DNA of 64,000 nt from Geminicoccaceae bacterium (GTDB lineage Bacteria > Pseudomonadota > Alphaproteobacteria > Geminicoccales > Geminicoccaceae), in NCBI GenBank assembly GCA_020638465.1, contig JACKIM010000002.1, positions 744,001-808,000 on the forward strand. Direction: 5' to 3'. The notes below the pieces were generated by a model, which did not search any database, was not told the DNA's origin, and saw only the letters and a list, made by a program, of their open reading frames with translations. Made by a program: the position numbers and the translations under genes. How positions within the stretch are numbered: position 1 is the stretch's first letter; each line of letters begins with the position of its first letter. This document shows positions 26,467-34,850 of the stretch, piece after piece.

Positions 26467-27753
26467 CTACTCGGTCGCCTTGATTTCGCCCAGGGCCTGC
26501 GCGAGATATTGCTGAGGATCGCAGGCCAGTTTCGTTCGGGCGCAATATCGATGCGCCAGCATGTCGTTCACGGGAACGAACACGATGCCGCGGCTTGCGG
26601 CCTCGGGCATCCATTTCTCGAGCGCGTCCAGGGTGGCGCGACCGGGATGGCCGATGGCGAGCGCCGTGCCGACCTGTCGGGCGAGCTTCTCGGTACGGGC
26701 GAGCTGGGCGTCGATCGAGCGCCGGGTCGGTACATGGTCGATGAACACGTCACGCGCGGTGTTGGGCAGGGCCAGCCCGTCGGCAACCTTTTCACTGACG
26801 GTCTGTGCCGTCGTCACACTGTCCAGGAAGAACAGCTGTCGGTCCTTGAGGTGTTCGAGGACTACGCCCATGGCAGTCGCATCCGACGTGAAACGGCTGC
26901 CCATGTGGTTGTTGACGCCGTCGGCGCCCGGGACCCGCCCTACCGCCCAGTCCACCCTGTCGAGCATCTGCTGTGCGGGAAGATCGACCAGCAATGCGTG
27001 CGGCCCCGGATTGGCGTCACCCATAGGCTCCATCGGCAGGTGGACGATGACCTCGTGCCCGGCCCTTTCCGCTTCCTGTGCCAGCGCCGGGGTGTTTTCG
27101 GGATAGGGCAGGAACGCCAGCGTGACGGGGTGCGGCAGGTCGATGACCCGACGGGCCAGGCTCGCATTGTGCCCCAGATCGTCGATGACGATGGCAACCA
27201 GCGGCCCCGACAGGGGAGCGTGGGGCGACGGAACCCGCGCTGCCGGAGGAACCCGGACGGGTATGGCGACGACATTCTTGCCCGTGATGTCGGGCTCGGG
27301 GGAGGCGATCTCCGGTTCGCTGCGCGCTGACGCCTCCCAGATCGTGCCGCCGGCAGCTTCCCAACCCTGCATGTCCGACGGAATATCGGGCTTGATCGCC
27401 ACCGGAAATCCGAAAGGTGACGCTCCCCCGTCGAAAAGAGCCGGTCCGGCGGCCGGCTCGATGATGCTGCCATCATCCTGCAGGACCATGGCAACCTGCG
27501 GAGACGGGGCGGGCAGGGATTCCTGCGGCAACCTGTCGTGGGCGATCTCGAATTTCCAGACGGCGTCGGGGGCAATCGCACCGAAGCGCGGCAAAGGCGG
27601 TGCGACCGGATCGTGCACGGTCGCCAGCCGCCAGTTGCGCTGTCCCTTGTCGACCAGATCGCCCAATGCCCAGGCCACGCCCGAGACGAGGATCACGAGT
27701 GCAGCCAGCCGCATCATCGTGCGCCTGAGATGGCGCCGCTGTCGGCGGTTCAT
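26467..27753 (-). CDS. Divergent polysaccharide deacetylase family protein (YibQ-like)
   Basis: 428-residue membrane-anchored envelope protein. A single N-terminal helix (about 14-32) is followed by a Pro-rich linker, then the divergent polysaccharide deacetylase (DUF610) domain beginning at IVIDDLGHNASLARRVIDLP. Further family marks are VTLAFLPYPENTPALAQEA, EVIVHLPMEPMG, NNHMGSRFT, LDSVTT and AIGHPGRATLDAL. The substrate is not established for this family; a role in peptidoglycan or exopolysaccharide is inferred. It is convergent with the DUF4384 gene and divergent from trpG with about 260 bp between starts. Confidence 0.9.
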   Translation of the reverse strand: MNRRQRRHLRRTMMRLAALVILVSGVAWALGDLVDKGQRNWRLATVHDPVAPPLPRFGAIAPDAVWKFEIAHDRLPQESLPAPSPQVAMVLQDDGSIIEPAAGPALFDGGASPFGFPVAIKPDIPSDMQGWEAAGGTIWEASARSEPEIASPEPDITGKNVVAIPVRVPPAARVPSPHAPLSGPLVAIVIDDLGHNASLARRVIDLPHPVTLAFLPYPENTPALAQEAERAGHEVIVHLPMEPMGDANPGPHALLVDLPAQQMLDRVDWAVGRVPGADGVNNHMGSRFTSDATAMGVVLEHLKDRQLFFLDSVTTAQTVSEKVADGLALPNTARDVFIDHVPTRRSIDAQLARTEKLARQVGTALAIGHPGRATLDALEKWMPEAASRGIVFVPVNDMLAHRYCARTKLACDPQQYLAQALGEIKATE

Positions 27754-27853
27754 CGCTCGAACTTTCGATAGGAACGTATCAGGGCCAATTCCTGCAGCTG
27801 GTCATTGAGGTACGCAAATCCAACGGCTTCAACATAGTTCGGAGTGTACGACA

Positions 27854-27916
27854 ATGCCATGGTCAAACAGCACCCCTTGGTGCAGACTTGACGTCGGGAC
27901 GTCCGTTTGTTTGTAG
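27854..27916 (+). CDS. Candidate 20-codon leader peptide with two Trp codons
   Basis: A short frame upstream of trpG: ATG at 27854 with GGAG 9 nt upstream (27841-27844), stop TAG at 27914-27916, tryptophan at codons 3 and 9 (MPWSNSTPWC...). It overlaps inverted GACGTC elements near 27889-27905. The position before trpGDC is suggestive of attenuation, but the Trp codons are not tandem and I see no terminator with a T-run before trpG. It may be chance. Confidence 0.3.
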   Translation: MPWSNSTPWCRLDVGTSVCL

Positions 27917-28016
27917 GACGGGGCAAATTCGTAACAGGAAACGCCGCACTCCGCACCGGATGCCTTTCGAGACGATGGGCGAGGGACTTGGAGCGGCCTG
28001 ACGCGGGATCCGTTCC

Positions 28017-28601
28017 ATGCTGCTGCTGATCGATAATTACGACAGTTTTACGTACAACCTGTTCCACTACCTCGGAGAACTGGGGGCGACGGCGGTCGTG
28101 CATCGCAATGACGCGATCAGTGTCGACGAGGCCATGGCGCTCGATCCGAGCGGCATCGTGATCTCGCCGGGGCCGTGCGACCCCGACCGTGCGGGCATTT
28201 CGCTAGCACTCATCGCGGCCGCCGAACGGCGCTGTCCGATTCTGGGCGTCTGTCTTGGCCATCAGTCCATCGCCCAGCATTTCGGTGCGGTCATCGACCG
28301 TGCACCGAAGGTGATGCACGGCAAGCTCAGCGTCATCCATCACGATGGCAGCGGCCTCATGGCCGGCTTGCCCGAACCGTTCAGGGCCACCCGTTATCAC
28401 TCGCTCGTGGCCGTGCCCGCGACCATGCCGGACTGCCTGCATGTCAACGCCCGAACCGAAGAGGGGGTGGTCATGGGCATTCGCCACCGGCATCTGCCGA
28501 TCCATGGCGTGCAGTTCCACCCCGAAAGCATCGCCAGTGAACACGGGCATCGGCTGCTTGCCAACTTCCTTGAACAGTGCCGCCAGCGGAGAGCTGCATG
28601 A
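28017..28601 (+). CDS. trpG: Anthranilate/aminodeoxychorismate synthase component II
   Basis: 194-residue class I glutamine amidotransferase giving ammonia to the chorismate-using component I. The nucleophile is C79 (LGVCLGHQS) and the His-Glu pair is in QFHPESIASEHG. The N-terminus MLLLIDNYDSFTYNLFHYL is the family signature. The same type of protein can serve tryptophan or folate synthesis; the tight link to trpD and trpC favours tryptophan, with possible dual use. Stop and trpD start overlap as ATGA. Component I (trpE) is not in the window. Confidence 0.95.
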   Translation: MLLLIDNYDSFTYNLFHYLGELGATAVVHRNDAISVDEAMALDPSGIVISPGPCDPDRAGISLALIAAAERRCPILGVCLGHQSIAQHFGAVIDRAPKVMHGKLSVIHHDGSGLMAGLPEPFRATRYHSLVAVPATMPDCLHVNARTEEGVVMGIRHRHLPIHGVQFHPESIASEHGHRLLANFLEQCRQRRAA

Positions 28602-29635
28602 CTGCCGAACTGCAACGCTTCAAGTCGCTGATCGACAAGGCGGCCGGGGGTTCCAGTCTCGATTTCGACGAGGCTCGCGACGCCTTCTCGATCATGATGT
28701 CAGGCGATGCCACGCCCGCCCAGATGGCCGGTCTGCTCATGGCGCTGCGCGTGCGTGGCGAGACGGTGGAAGAGATAACGGCCGGTGCGTCGATCCTGCG
28801 TGAACGGATGACGGCGATCCGCGCACCTGCCGACGCCATCGACATTGTCGGCACGGGCGGCGATGGCAGTGGCACGCTCAATATCTCCACGGCATCCGCC
28901 ATCGTGGTTGCCGGATGTGGCCTCACGGTTGCCAAGCATGGTAACCGTAACCTGTCTTCCCGTTCGGGGGCGGCTGACGCCCTTACAAGTCTGGGCGTGA
29001 ATATCGATGCGCCGATGGAACTGATCGAGAGGGCGATTGCCGAGGCGGGGATCGGCTTCATGATGGCGCCGCGCCACCATGGTGCCATGCGACACGTGGC
29101 CGGCCCGCGCGTCGAGCTCGGCACGCGGACCATCTTCAATCTCCTGGGGCCGCTTTCCAATCCGGCCCGTGTCGACCGCCAGCTTACCGGCGTGTTCTCG
29201 CCGGAATGGCTGGAACCTGTGGCTGCCACGCTGGGCAAGCTCGGCAGCCGGCGCGCGTGGATCGTTCACGGTCACAGTGGTCTCGACGAGTTGAGTACCA
29301 CCGGTCCCACGGAGGTTGCCGAATGGACTGGCAGTGGTATTCGACGGTTCACCATCGAGCCCGAGGAAATCGGTGTCCAGCGGACCACGCTGGACCGGCT
29401 CAAGGGCGGAACGCCGGAGGAGAATGCCCAAGCCATCCTGCGTCTGCTGGATGGAGAGAAGGGGCCGTTCCGCGACATTGTCCTGCTCGCCGCCGCTGCC
29501 GCGCTTGTCATGAGCGACCGTGCGGATTCGCTGAAGGACGGTGCCTTCCTCGCTGCCGGTGCCATCGACAGTGGCAAGGCCGGTGCGGCTCTGGAAAAAC
29601 TGGTCGCCATCACCAACGGGGTTGCGGGCCCATGA
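28598..29635 (+). CDS. trpD: Anthranilate phosphoribosyltransferase
   Basis: 345-residue enzyme that transfers the phosphoribosyl group from PRPP to anthranilate, the second step of tryptophan synthesis. The PRPP site is seen as DIVGTGGDGSGTLNIST (about 83-99), and VAKHGNRNLSSRSGAADAL follows. The anthranilate side has FMMAPRHHGAMRHVAGPRVELG. The ATG at 28598 overlaps the trpG stop by ATGA and matches the family N-terminus. It is coupled in turn to trpC. Confidence 0.96.
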   Translation: MTAELQRFKSLIDKAAGGSSLDFDEARDAFSIMMSGDATPAQMAGLLMALRVRGETVEEITAGASILRERMTAIRAPADAIDIVGTGGDGSGTLNISTASAIVVAGCGLTVAKHGNRNLSSRSGAADALTSLGVNIDAPMELIERAIAEAGIGFMMAPRHHGAMRHVAGPRVELGTRTIFNLLGPLSNPARVDRQLTGVFSPEWLEPVAATLGKLGSRRAWIVHGHSGLDELSTTGPTEVAEWTGSGIRRFTIEPEEIGVQRTTLDRLKGGTPEENAQAILRLLDGEKGPFRDIVLLAAAAALVMSDRADSLKDGAFLAAGAIDSGKAGAALEKLVAITNGVAGP

Positions 29636-30426
29636 GCGACGTGCTGGAGCGGATCTGTGCAAGAAAGCGCGAGCATGTCGCGGAGCGGAAGACCGAAACG
29701 GCCCTGTCGTCGCTTGAGGCGCGGATCCGCGATGTCGAGCGTCCGCGCGGTTTCAAGCATGCGCTGCGTCAGTGTGCGGGGTCGGGCCGGCCGGCCCTCA
29801 TTGCCGAGATCAAGAAGGCGTCGCCGAGCAAGGGGCTGATCCGCAGCGATTTCGACCCGCCGTTCCTTGCGCGCGCCTATCGCGATGGTGGTGCGACCTG
29901 TCTTTCCGTGCTCACCGACGAGCCTTTCTTCCAGGGGCACGATCTCTATCTGGGAGCGGCCCGCGAAGCCTCGGGGCTGCCGGTTCTGCGCAAGGACTTC
30001 ATGATCGACCCGTATCAGGTCGCCGAGGCGCGGGCGATCGGTGCGGATTGCATCCTCCTCATCATGGCCTGTCTCGATGACGGGCTTGCAGCCGAGCTCA
30101 ATGGGGCCGCCGGGCATTACGGAATGGATGTGCTCGTCGAGGTTCACGACCGTGCCGAACTCGATCGCGCGCTCGCGCTCGACAATGACCTGATCGGCGT
30201 CAACAACCGCAACCTGAAGACCCTTTCCATCGATCTCGCCACCACCGAGCAACTCGCGCCGCATATCCCCGCAACACATTTGATGGTCGCCGAAAGCGGG
30301 CTTTACTCGAACGTCGACCTCAAGCGGATGCAGAAGGTCGGCGCCAGTTGCTTCCTCGTCGGGGAAAGTCTCATGCGTCAGAAAGATGTCACAGCGGCAA
30401 CGAAGAAGCTGCTGGGCATCCGGTAG
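29632..30426 (+). CDS. trpC: Indole-3-glycerol phosphate synthase
   Basis: 264-residue TIM-barrel enzyme that closes the indole ring of tryptophan. Family residues visible are ALIAEIKKASPSKGLI with the catalytic lysine and its phosphate loop, LSVLTDEPFFQG, VLRKDFMID, GVNNRNLKT and VAESGLYSN. The ATG at 29632 overlaps the trpD stop (ATGA). The moaC-moeA-lexA genes that often follow trpC in alphaproteobacteria are absent; instead comes a decayed segment and a tRNA on the other strand. Confidence 0.96.
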   Translation: MSDVLERICARKREHVAERKTETALSSLEARIRDVERPRGFKHALRQCAGSGRPALIAEIKKASPSKGLIRSDFDPPFLARAYRDGGATCLSVLTDEPFFQGHDLYLGAAREASGLPVLRKDFMIDPYQVAEARAIGADCILLIMACLDDGLAAELNGAAGHYGMDVLVEVHDRAELDRALALDNDLIGVNNRNLKTLSIDLATTEQLAPHIPATHLMVAESGLYSNVDLKRMQKVGASCFLVGESLMRQKDVTAATKKLLGIR

Positions 30427-30500
30427 GTCCAGCGAGGCGAGCCAACAAACGGTCGCGACCGCTGCGGGTTCGATATCCGGCTCGCTTCACCCGTGGATTG

Positions 30501-30647
30501 TTACGGCTGGGGGACGAAAGGTCCAACCGAGGTCAGGTCCGCGCCTTCGGGCGTGCCTGCTCCCATGTCGTTCCGGGTGACGACGAACTGACGCATCATG
30601 TCATGGTCTTCATGTTCCAGAAGGTGGCAATGGTACAGGGCCGAACC
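30501..30647 (-). pseudogene. Remnant of a multicopper oxidase C-terminus
   Basis: 48 codons on the minus strand read GSALYHCHLLEHEDHDMM and onward to a TAA at 30501. HCH-x3-H-x4-M is the type 1/type 3 copper-binding motif that closes multicopper oxidases. No domains 1-2 and no start are present. The frame continues open upstream only as Arg-rich nonsense; the adjacent frame (up to 30750) reads as ordinary protein ending in TGDPLEKG and could be joined by one indel in the A5G4 run near 30648-30656. The fragment stops at tRNA-Glu, so the rest of the gene is missing. Called as decayed from the sequence alone. Confidence 0.65.
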
Positions 30648-30750
30648 CCTTTTTCGAGCGGGTCGCCTGTAGTGGAATCGAGATTTCGAATCCCGAAAGC
30701 GACCTTGCCTTTCAGGCTCCTGGCGACGTTTGCGGAGAGTGGAATGGAAA

Positions 30751-30826
30751 TGGCGTCCCCAAGGGGAATCGAACCCCTGTTTCCGGCGTGAGAGGCCGGC
30801 GTCCTGGACCGCTAGACGATGGGGAC
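30751..30826 (-). tRNA. tRNA-Glu (CTC anticodon)
   Basis: 76-nt tRNA on the minus strand. The acceptor stem GTCCCC/GGGGAC, the anticodon stem CCGGC/GCCGG with loop CTCTCAC (anticodon CTC, reading GAG), and the T arm AGGGGTTCGATTCCCCT are all clear. The discriminator is G and the terminal CCA (30751-30753) is encoded. Confidence 0.95.
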
Positions 30827-30888
30827 ACGGTCACTGTGACGAGCTCGTATCTAGTGGGCTGCGAGGCGGGAATCAAGCCCCGAAATCA

Positions 30889-32145
30889 TCATCGCACGAG
30901 ATAGGCGGCAAGTTCGATCGCCGGGGCATGGGTGAACTGGTCGATCGGCCGGAGGCGCTCGATCCTGAAACCGTGCCTGACAAGGATGGCGGCGTCCCGG
31001 GCGAAACTGGCCGGGTGACAGGACACATAGACCAGTCTTTGCAGTGTGGATCGGGCAATGGTCTCGCATTGCACCATGGCACCGGCACGGGGCGGATCGA
31101 TGATCGCGGCGTCGAGCCGGCGCAGGTCGCGGGCGGACAATGGCCGGGTCTGCAGATCCTGCACCCGCGCATCGACGGCCGGAACCGTCACCTGCAGGGC
31201 ACGGATCGCGGAACGGTTGTCGTCGACGGCCGTCAGGCGGTCGAGGCGATCGAGCAGCGGCAGCGACAGGCTGCCCAGTCCGCAGAACAGATCGGCCAGC
31301 GATGTCGCTCCCGCGAGCACCTCGACGGCGAAGTCCTGCAGGCTGCGAAGTCCGTCCCCGGTGGCCTGGAGAAATGCGGCCGGCGGCAGGGGCAGGTCAT
31401 ATTCGCCGATGCGGATGACAGGCTCGCCGACCTGCCAAAGGGTCTCGACAATATCCGCTGTGCCATCCGCCCAGCTGATTCGCAGAAGCCCGTGCGGTGC
31501 CAGGGTATCGGCAAGCCTCTCGACATCGGCCACTGAAGGTCGCAGGGGCGACTGCCCGTGCATGTCCACGCCGTTGTCCGTTCGTGTGAGCTGGATCTCG
31601 CCGCCTTTGGCGAGCCAGCCGAGCCGCGGTGCCAACTCGTTCAGCGCGGGCAACAGCATGTCGAGCGCCGGTTCGGCGACAATGCAATGGCCGATGGCGA
31701 CCAGGCTGCGGCTCCATCTCTCGCGGAACCCGACCCGCCCGTTGCGGTCGACGGCAAGGCGGATCCGCCGTCGCGACGCTTCGGGGCTCACCGCCGGTGG
31801 ATCGAAGGGGGGATGCGCCAGGCCCCGGTTGCTGAGTGCCCCTTCGATCATCGCGACCTTCAGACCGAGCGCTTGCGATACCGGGATATGCTGCAGGGCG
31901 CAGCCGCCGCAGCGCTCGAAATGCGGGCATGGCGCATCGATGCGGCCGGGCGAGCGTTCGACAAGCCGGACCGGACGACCCCTGAGGCGCTTGCGGTCGC
32001 GACCCTCGACGGCCACGATCCAGCGCTCGCCGGGGAGAGCCGTCGGTACGACCAGCTCGCGGATATCCTTGCCATTGTCATGGCGGGCGATACCGTCGCC
32101 GAGAAAGCCCATGCGGTCGATGACGACTTCGAGCGTGTCCCGCAA
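30889..32145 (-). CDS. Class I SAM-dependent RNA methyltransferase (TrmA/RlmD family)
   Basis: 418-residue RNA uracil-C5 methyltransferase. Order: a TRAM-like N-terminal domain, then the [4Fe-4S] cysteines C-P-H-F-E-R-C-G-G-C near residues 93-102 with a fourth in IGHCIVAEP, then the SAM domain with LADLFCGLGSLSLPL and IDPPRAG. The catalytic cysteine is in VYVSCHPASFARD and the base glutamate in the C-terminal AIELAAYL. SCHP replaces the usual SCNP. The target is probably a uridine in 23S rRNA, but tRNA cannot be excluded. It follows the DUF6476 gene by 3 nt, so they form an operon. Confidence 0.92.
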   Translation of the reverse strand: MRDTLEVVIDRMGFLGDGIARHDNGKDIRELVVPTALPGERWIVAVEGRDRKRLRGRPVRLVERSPGRIDAPCPHFERCGGCALQHIPVSQALGLKVAMIEGALSNRGLAHPPFDPPAVSPEASRRRIRLAVDRNGRVGFRERWSRSLVAIGHCIVAEPALDMLLPALNELAPRLGWLAKGGEIQLTRTDNGVDMHGQSPLRPSVADVERLADTLAPHGLLRISWADGTADIVETLWQVGEPVIRIGEYDLPLPPAAFLQATGDGLRSLQDFAVEVLAGATSLADLFCGLGSLSLPLLDRLDRLTAVDDNRSAIRALQVTVPAVDARVQDLQTRPLSARDLRRLDAAIIDPPRAGAMVQCETIARSTLQRLVYVSCHPASFARDAAILVRHGFRIERLRPIDQFTHAPAIELAAYLVR

Positions 32146-32148
32146 CGG

Positions 32149-32463
32149 TCAGGATTCCGGCACGAGGTCGATGCGCCTGATGATCGTGTCGGACCTGGCG
32201 TCCACGAGGAGCAGGAATTTCCCACCGCTGCCGTCGTCGAAGGTCAGCAGCAGTCGGTCGTCGCCGAGTGCCGTATCCACCAGCGTTGCGCCAGCCGGTA
32301 TGGCGAGCGTCGCATCGTCGGTCCTTTGCGCGTCTCCGCTCCCCATGGCACGCACGACGACCGTGCCGATCAGGAAGGCGGTACCGCCGACCAGCAGGAT
32401 GCCGGCGACCAGATTGAATATCTTGACGTAGCGCTCAAAGGAAACGAGACGGTCTCCAGCCAT
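32149..32463 (-). CDS. DUF6476-like small membrane protein
   Basis: 104-residue protein with one N-terminal transmembrane helix (FNLVAGILLVGGTAFLIGTVV, about 16-36) and a soluble strand-rich domain ending RRIDLVPES. It resembles DUF6476, a family I recall only from alphaproteobacteria; function unknown. The ATG lies in the tetranucleotide CATG at 32461-32464, which also supplies the ATG of the divergent rluD-type gene, so the two coding regions overlap by 2 nt. It is 3 nt upstream of the RNA methyltransferase gene. Confidence 0.7.
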   Translation of the reverse strand: MAGDRLVSFERYVKIFNLVAGILLVGGTAFLIGTVVVRAMGSGDAQRTDDATLAIPAGATLVDTALGDDRLLLTFDDGSGGKFLLLVDARSDTIIRRIDLVPES

Positions 32464-33421
32464 GCAGAATTCACCCAATCCATTGTCATTCGAGATCGAG
32501 CCCGGCGCAGCCGGCGAGCGGATCGACCGGTTCCTGACCGGACAGCTCGACGACCATTCGCGTTCGCGCATCCAGGAGCTGATCAGGAGCGGTCATGCCC
32601 GTATCGACGGTGCGGTGGTAACCGAGCCCGGCCGACGGGTCAAATGTGCCGAGCGGCTTGAGATCGATCTTCCCCGACCGGTGCCCATGGCCCTCGTCGC
32701 CGAGCCCCGGGCGCTGGATATCCGCTACGAGGATGAACATCTGCTCGTGCTGAACAAGCCGGCCGGTATCGTTGTCCATCCGGCTCCCGGCCATGCCAGC
32801 GGTACCTTGGTGCATGCCTTGCTGGCCCATTGCGCCGGTGGCCTGTCGGGGATCGGCGGGGTGCAACGGCCGGGCATCGTCCATCGTCTCGACAAGGATG
32901 TCAGCGGCCTGCTGATGGTTGCGAAGGATGATCGCACGCACATGGGACTTGCCGGACAGCTGAGCGTCCATTCGGTCGACCGTGCGTATGAGGCCGTCGT
33001 CTTCGGCGTCCCAAGCCCGTCGAGCGGGCGGATCGAGAAGCCCGTGGGGCGCCATGCCGTGGATCGCAAGCGGATGGCCGTGACATCGAAGGGCAAGCAC
33101 GCGATCACGGATTACCGCCTGCTGGAGGCCGCGGCGCCTCATGTGTCGCGAGTGCAACTGGTGTTGCATACAGGACGCACCCACCAGATCCGCGTGCATT
33201 TGTCGAGCCTCGGCCACTCGATCCTGGGAGATACCGTCTACCGCCCGCGCCGGGCACGATCGCTGCCACAATCCCTGCAGCAGGCCATTTCAACCCTGGA
33301 TCGTATCGCGCTGCACGCGACTACGCTGGGTTTCGATCATCCCATCACTGGTGAACATTTGCGGTTTGATTGCCAACCGCCGGGGTTTTTCTCGGACCTG
33401 CTCAATATTTCGATGACATGA
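32462..33421 (+). CDS. rluD: RluA-family 23S rRNA pseudouridine synthase
   Basis: 319-residue RNA pseudouridine synthase. An N-terminal S4 domain (about 20-65) is followed by the catalytic domain with D144 in GIVHRLDKDVSGLLMVAK. TGRTHQIRVHLSSLGHSILGD is the second signature. The layout fits RluD, which modifies helix 69 of 23S rRNA; RluC is possible. It precedes rpoH, an order common in alphaproteobacteria. The start overlaps the start of the divergent DUF6476 gene, so its ribosome-binding site lies inside that gene. Confidence 0.92.
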   Translation: MQNSPNPLSFEIEPGAAGERIDRFLTGQLDDHSRSRIQELIRSGHARIDGAVVTEPGRRVKCAERLEIDLPRPVPMALVAEPRALDIRYEDEHLLVLNKPAGIVVHPAPGHASGTLVHALLAHCAGGLSGIGGVQRPGIVHRLDKDVSGLLMVAKDDRTHMGLAGQLSVHSVDRAYEAVVFGVPSPSSGRIEKPVGRHAVDRKRMAVTSKGKHAITDYRLLEAAAPHVSRVQLVLHTGRTHQIRVHLSSLGHSILGDTVYRPRRARSLPQSLQQAISTLDRIALHATTLGFDHPITGEHLRFDCQPPGFFSDLLNISMT

Positions 33422-33598
33422 GAGCATTATGAAAACTTTGTCATTTTGAATTCTGGCTCTCGCATAAAAGTAGAAAAGCTGGCATAGTCATCCCAGTTGC
33501 TGAGACCCTGTCCTGTTGCGCCGTACCGTCGTTTTGTCGGTGCCGGTGGGCTCGGGAAGGGCGATTGATTGTCATGGAACCCAGGGAGCCGTTGCTCG

Positions 33599-34504
33599 AT
33601 GGCCTATCTTCCGACAGTCCCCACCGAAGGAACGGGGCTTTCTCGTTATCTCGACGAGATCCGCCGGTTCCCGATGCTGGAGCCGGACGAGGAGTACATG
33701 CTTGCCAAGCGCTGGAGGGAAGACGACGACGTCGACTCGGCGCACAGGCTGGTAACCAGCCACCTGCGGCTGGTGGCGAAGATCGCCATGGGCTATCGGG
33801 GCTATGGCCTGCCGATGAACGAGATCATCTCCGAAGGCAATGTCGGGTTGATGCAGGCGGTGAAGCGCTTCGATCCTGACCGCGGGTTCCGTCTGGCGAC
33901 CTATGCCATGTGGTGGATTCGTGCCGCCATACAGGAGTACATCCTTCACAGCTGGTCGCTGGTCAAGCTCGGTACCACGGCTGCGCAGAAGAAGTTGTTC
34001 TTCAATCTGCGGCGGCTCAAGGGCCAGATGCAGGCGATCGAGGAAGGGGATCTGCATCCCGAGACCGTCAAGGAGATTGCCGAGACGCTGGCCGTCACCG
34101 AGCAGGATGTCATCGACATGAACCGGCGCCTCGAAGGGCCCGATCATTCGCTCAATGCCTCGCTGCGCACCGAGGGCGACTCCGAATGGCAGGACTGGCT
34201 GGTCGATGACAGCGCCAGTCAGGAAACGGTGATCGCCGAAGAGGACGAGTTTAGCCACCGCCGCGACATGCTCGACCGGGCGATGGAGGTTCTCAACGAC
34301 CGCGAGAAGCATATCCTCACCGAGAGGCGGTTGAAGGAGCAGCCCAGCACGCTGGAAGACCTTTCCACGGTGTACAACATCAGCCGCGAGCGGGTTCGCC
34401 AGATCGAGGTGCGAGCTTTCGAAAAGTTGCAGAAGGCGATTCGTGGTATGGAAGCCGAACAGGTCGCCCAGGCCGAGGAAAGGGTAATTCCCGACCGGCC
34501 CTGA
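33599..34504 (+). CDS. rpoH: RNA polymerase heat-shock sigma factor RpoH (sigma-32)
   Basis: 301-residue sigma factor directing RNA polymerase to heat-shock promoters. Region 1.2/2 shows LSRYLDEIRRFPMLEPDEEYMLAKRW, then the core-binding and -10 helix ending RLATYAMWWIRAAIQEYILHSWSLVK. The diagnostic RpoH box follows as QKKLFFNLRRLKGQM. Region 4.2 is LEDLSTVYNISRERVRQIEVRAFEKLQ. The ATG at 33599 has AGGGAG about 10 nt upstream and matches the family start. A strong terminator follows. A candidate target promoter lies before dnaK at 55159. Confidence 0.97.
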   Translation: MAYLPTVPTEGTGLSRYLDEIRRFPMLEPDEEYMLAKRWREDDDVDSAHRLVTSHLRLVAKIAMGYRGYGLPMNEIISEGNVGLMQAVKRFDPDRGFRLATYAMWWIRAAIQEYILHSWSLVKLGTTAAQKKLFFNLRRLKGQMQAIEEGDLHPETVKEIAETLAVTEQDVIDMNRRLEGPDHSLNASLRTEGDSEWQDWLVDDSASQETVIAEEDEFSHRRDMLDRAMEVLNDREKHILTERRLKEQPSTLEDLSTVYNISRERVRQIEVRAFEKLQKAIRGMEAEQVAQAEERVIPDRP

Positions 34505-34581
34505 CAGTTTTCTCCGGTGGCCCGTTCGGATGGACGGACCGCCCGCACTCCCGTTGACCGTTCGATCATCCCATCGGGAAG

Positions 34582-34617
34582 CGCCGTATCCGGTCCCAAA
34601 ACCGGGTGCGGCGTTTT
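34582..34617 (+). terminator. Rho-independent terminator after rpoH
   Basis: Stem CGCCG-tat-CCGGT (34582-34594) pairs with ACCGG-gtg-CGGCG (34601-34613), with a 6-nt loop, followed directly by TTTT (34614-34617). Confidence 0.85.
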
Positions 34618-34850
34618 CTCTTCCGCATTGGGGAAATATCGAGGTCGAGGTGATTGTCCTAGCTTCGCGTTGCTGTATGCCGGAAGACTGCAATCATGTG
34701 GAGAATGTAGCCAAAAATTGGCGTTCGACATATGACACATGAATTGGAAATCGGACTGACAGTCTGGGCCACAAGCTGGCACGGCGACGAATAAGCGCTA
34801 CATCGTTCAGGCAAGCCCATTCTCCAGAGGAAAAAGGGGAGATTGCCTCG
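34618..34850. other. Intergenic region before the cytochrome b gene
   Basis: The rest of the 346-bp gap after rpoH. It is moderately AT-rich around 34700-34745. It should hold the cytochrome b promoter; I could not define its boxes. Confidence 0.5.

Noticed and set aside
27889..27920. Repeated GACGTC-like elements as a repeat array
   Set aside because: Only two copies over a few bases; no regular spacers, so not a CRISPR or repeat family.
30730..31536. 268-codon plus-strand frame starting near tRNA-Glu
   Set aside because: Crosses the tRNA gene and is antisense to the RNA methyltransferase.
33446..33476. Possible sigma-32 or sigma-70 promoter before rpoH (TTGAAT with AT-rich bases after it)
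   Set aside because: No spacing between boxes fits either consensus well.
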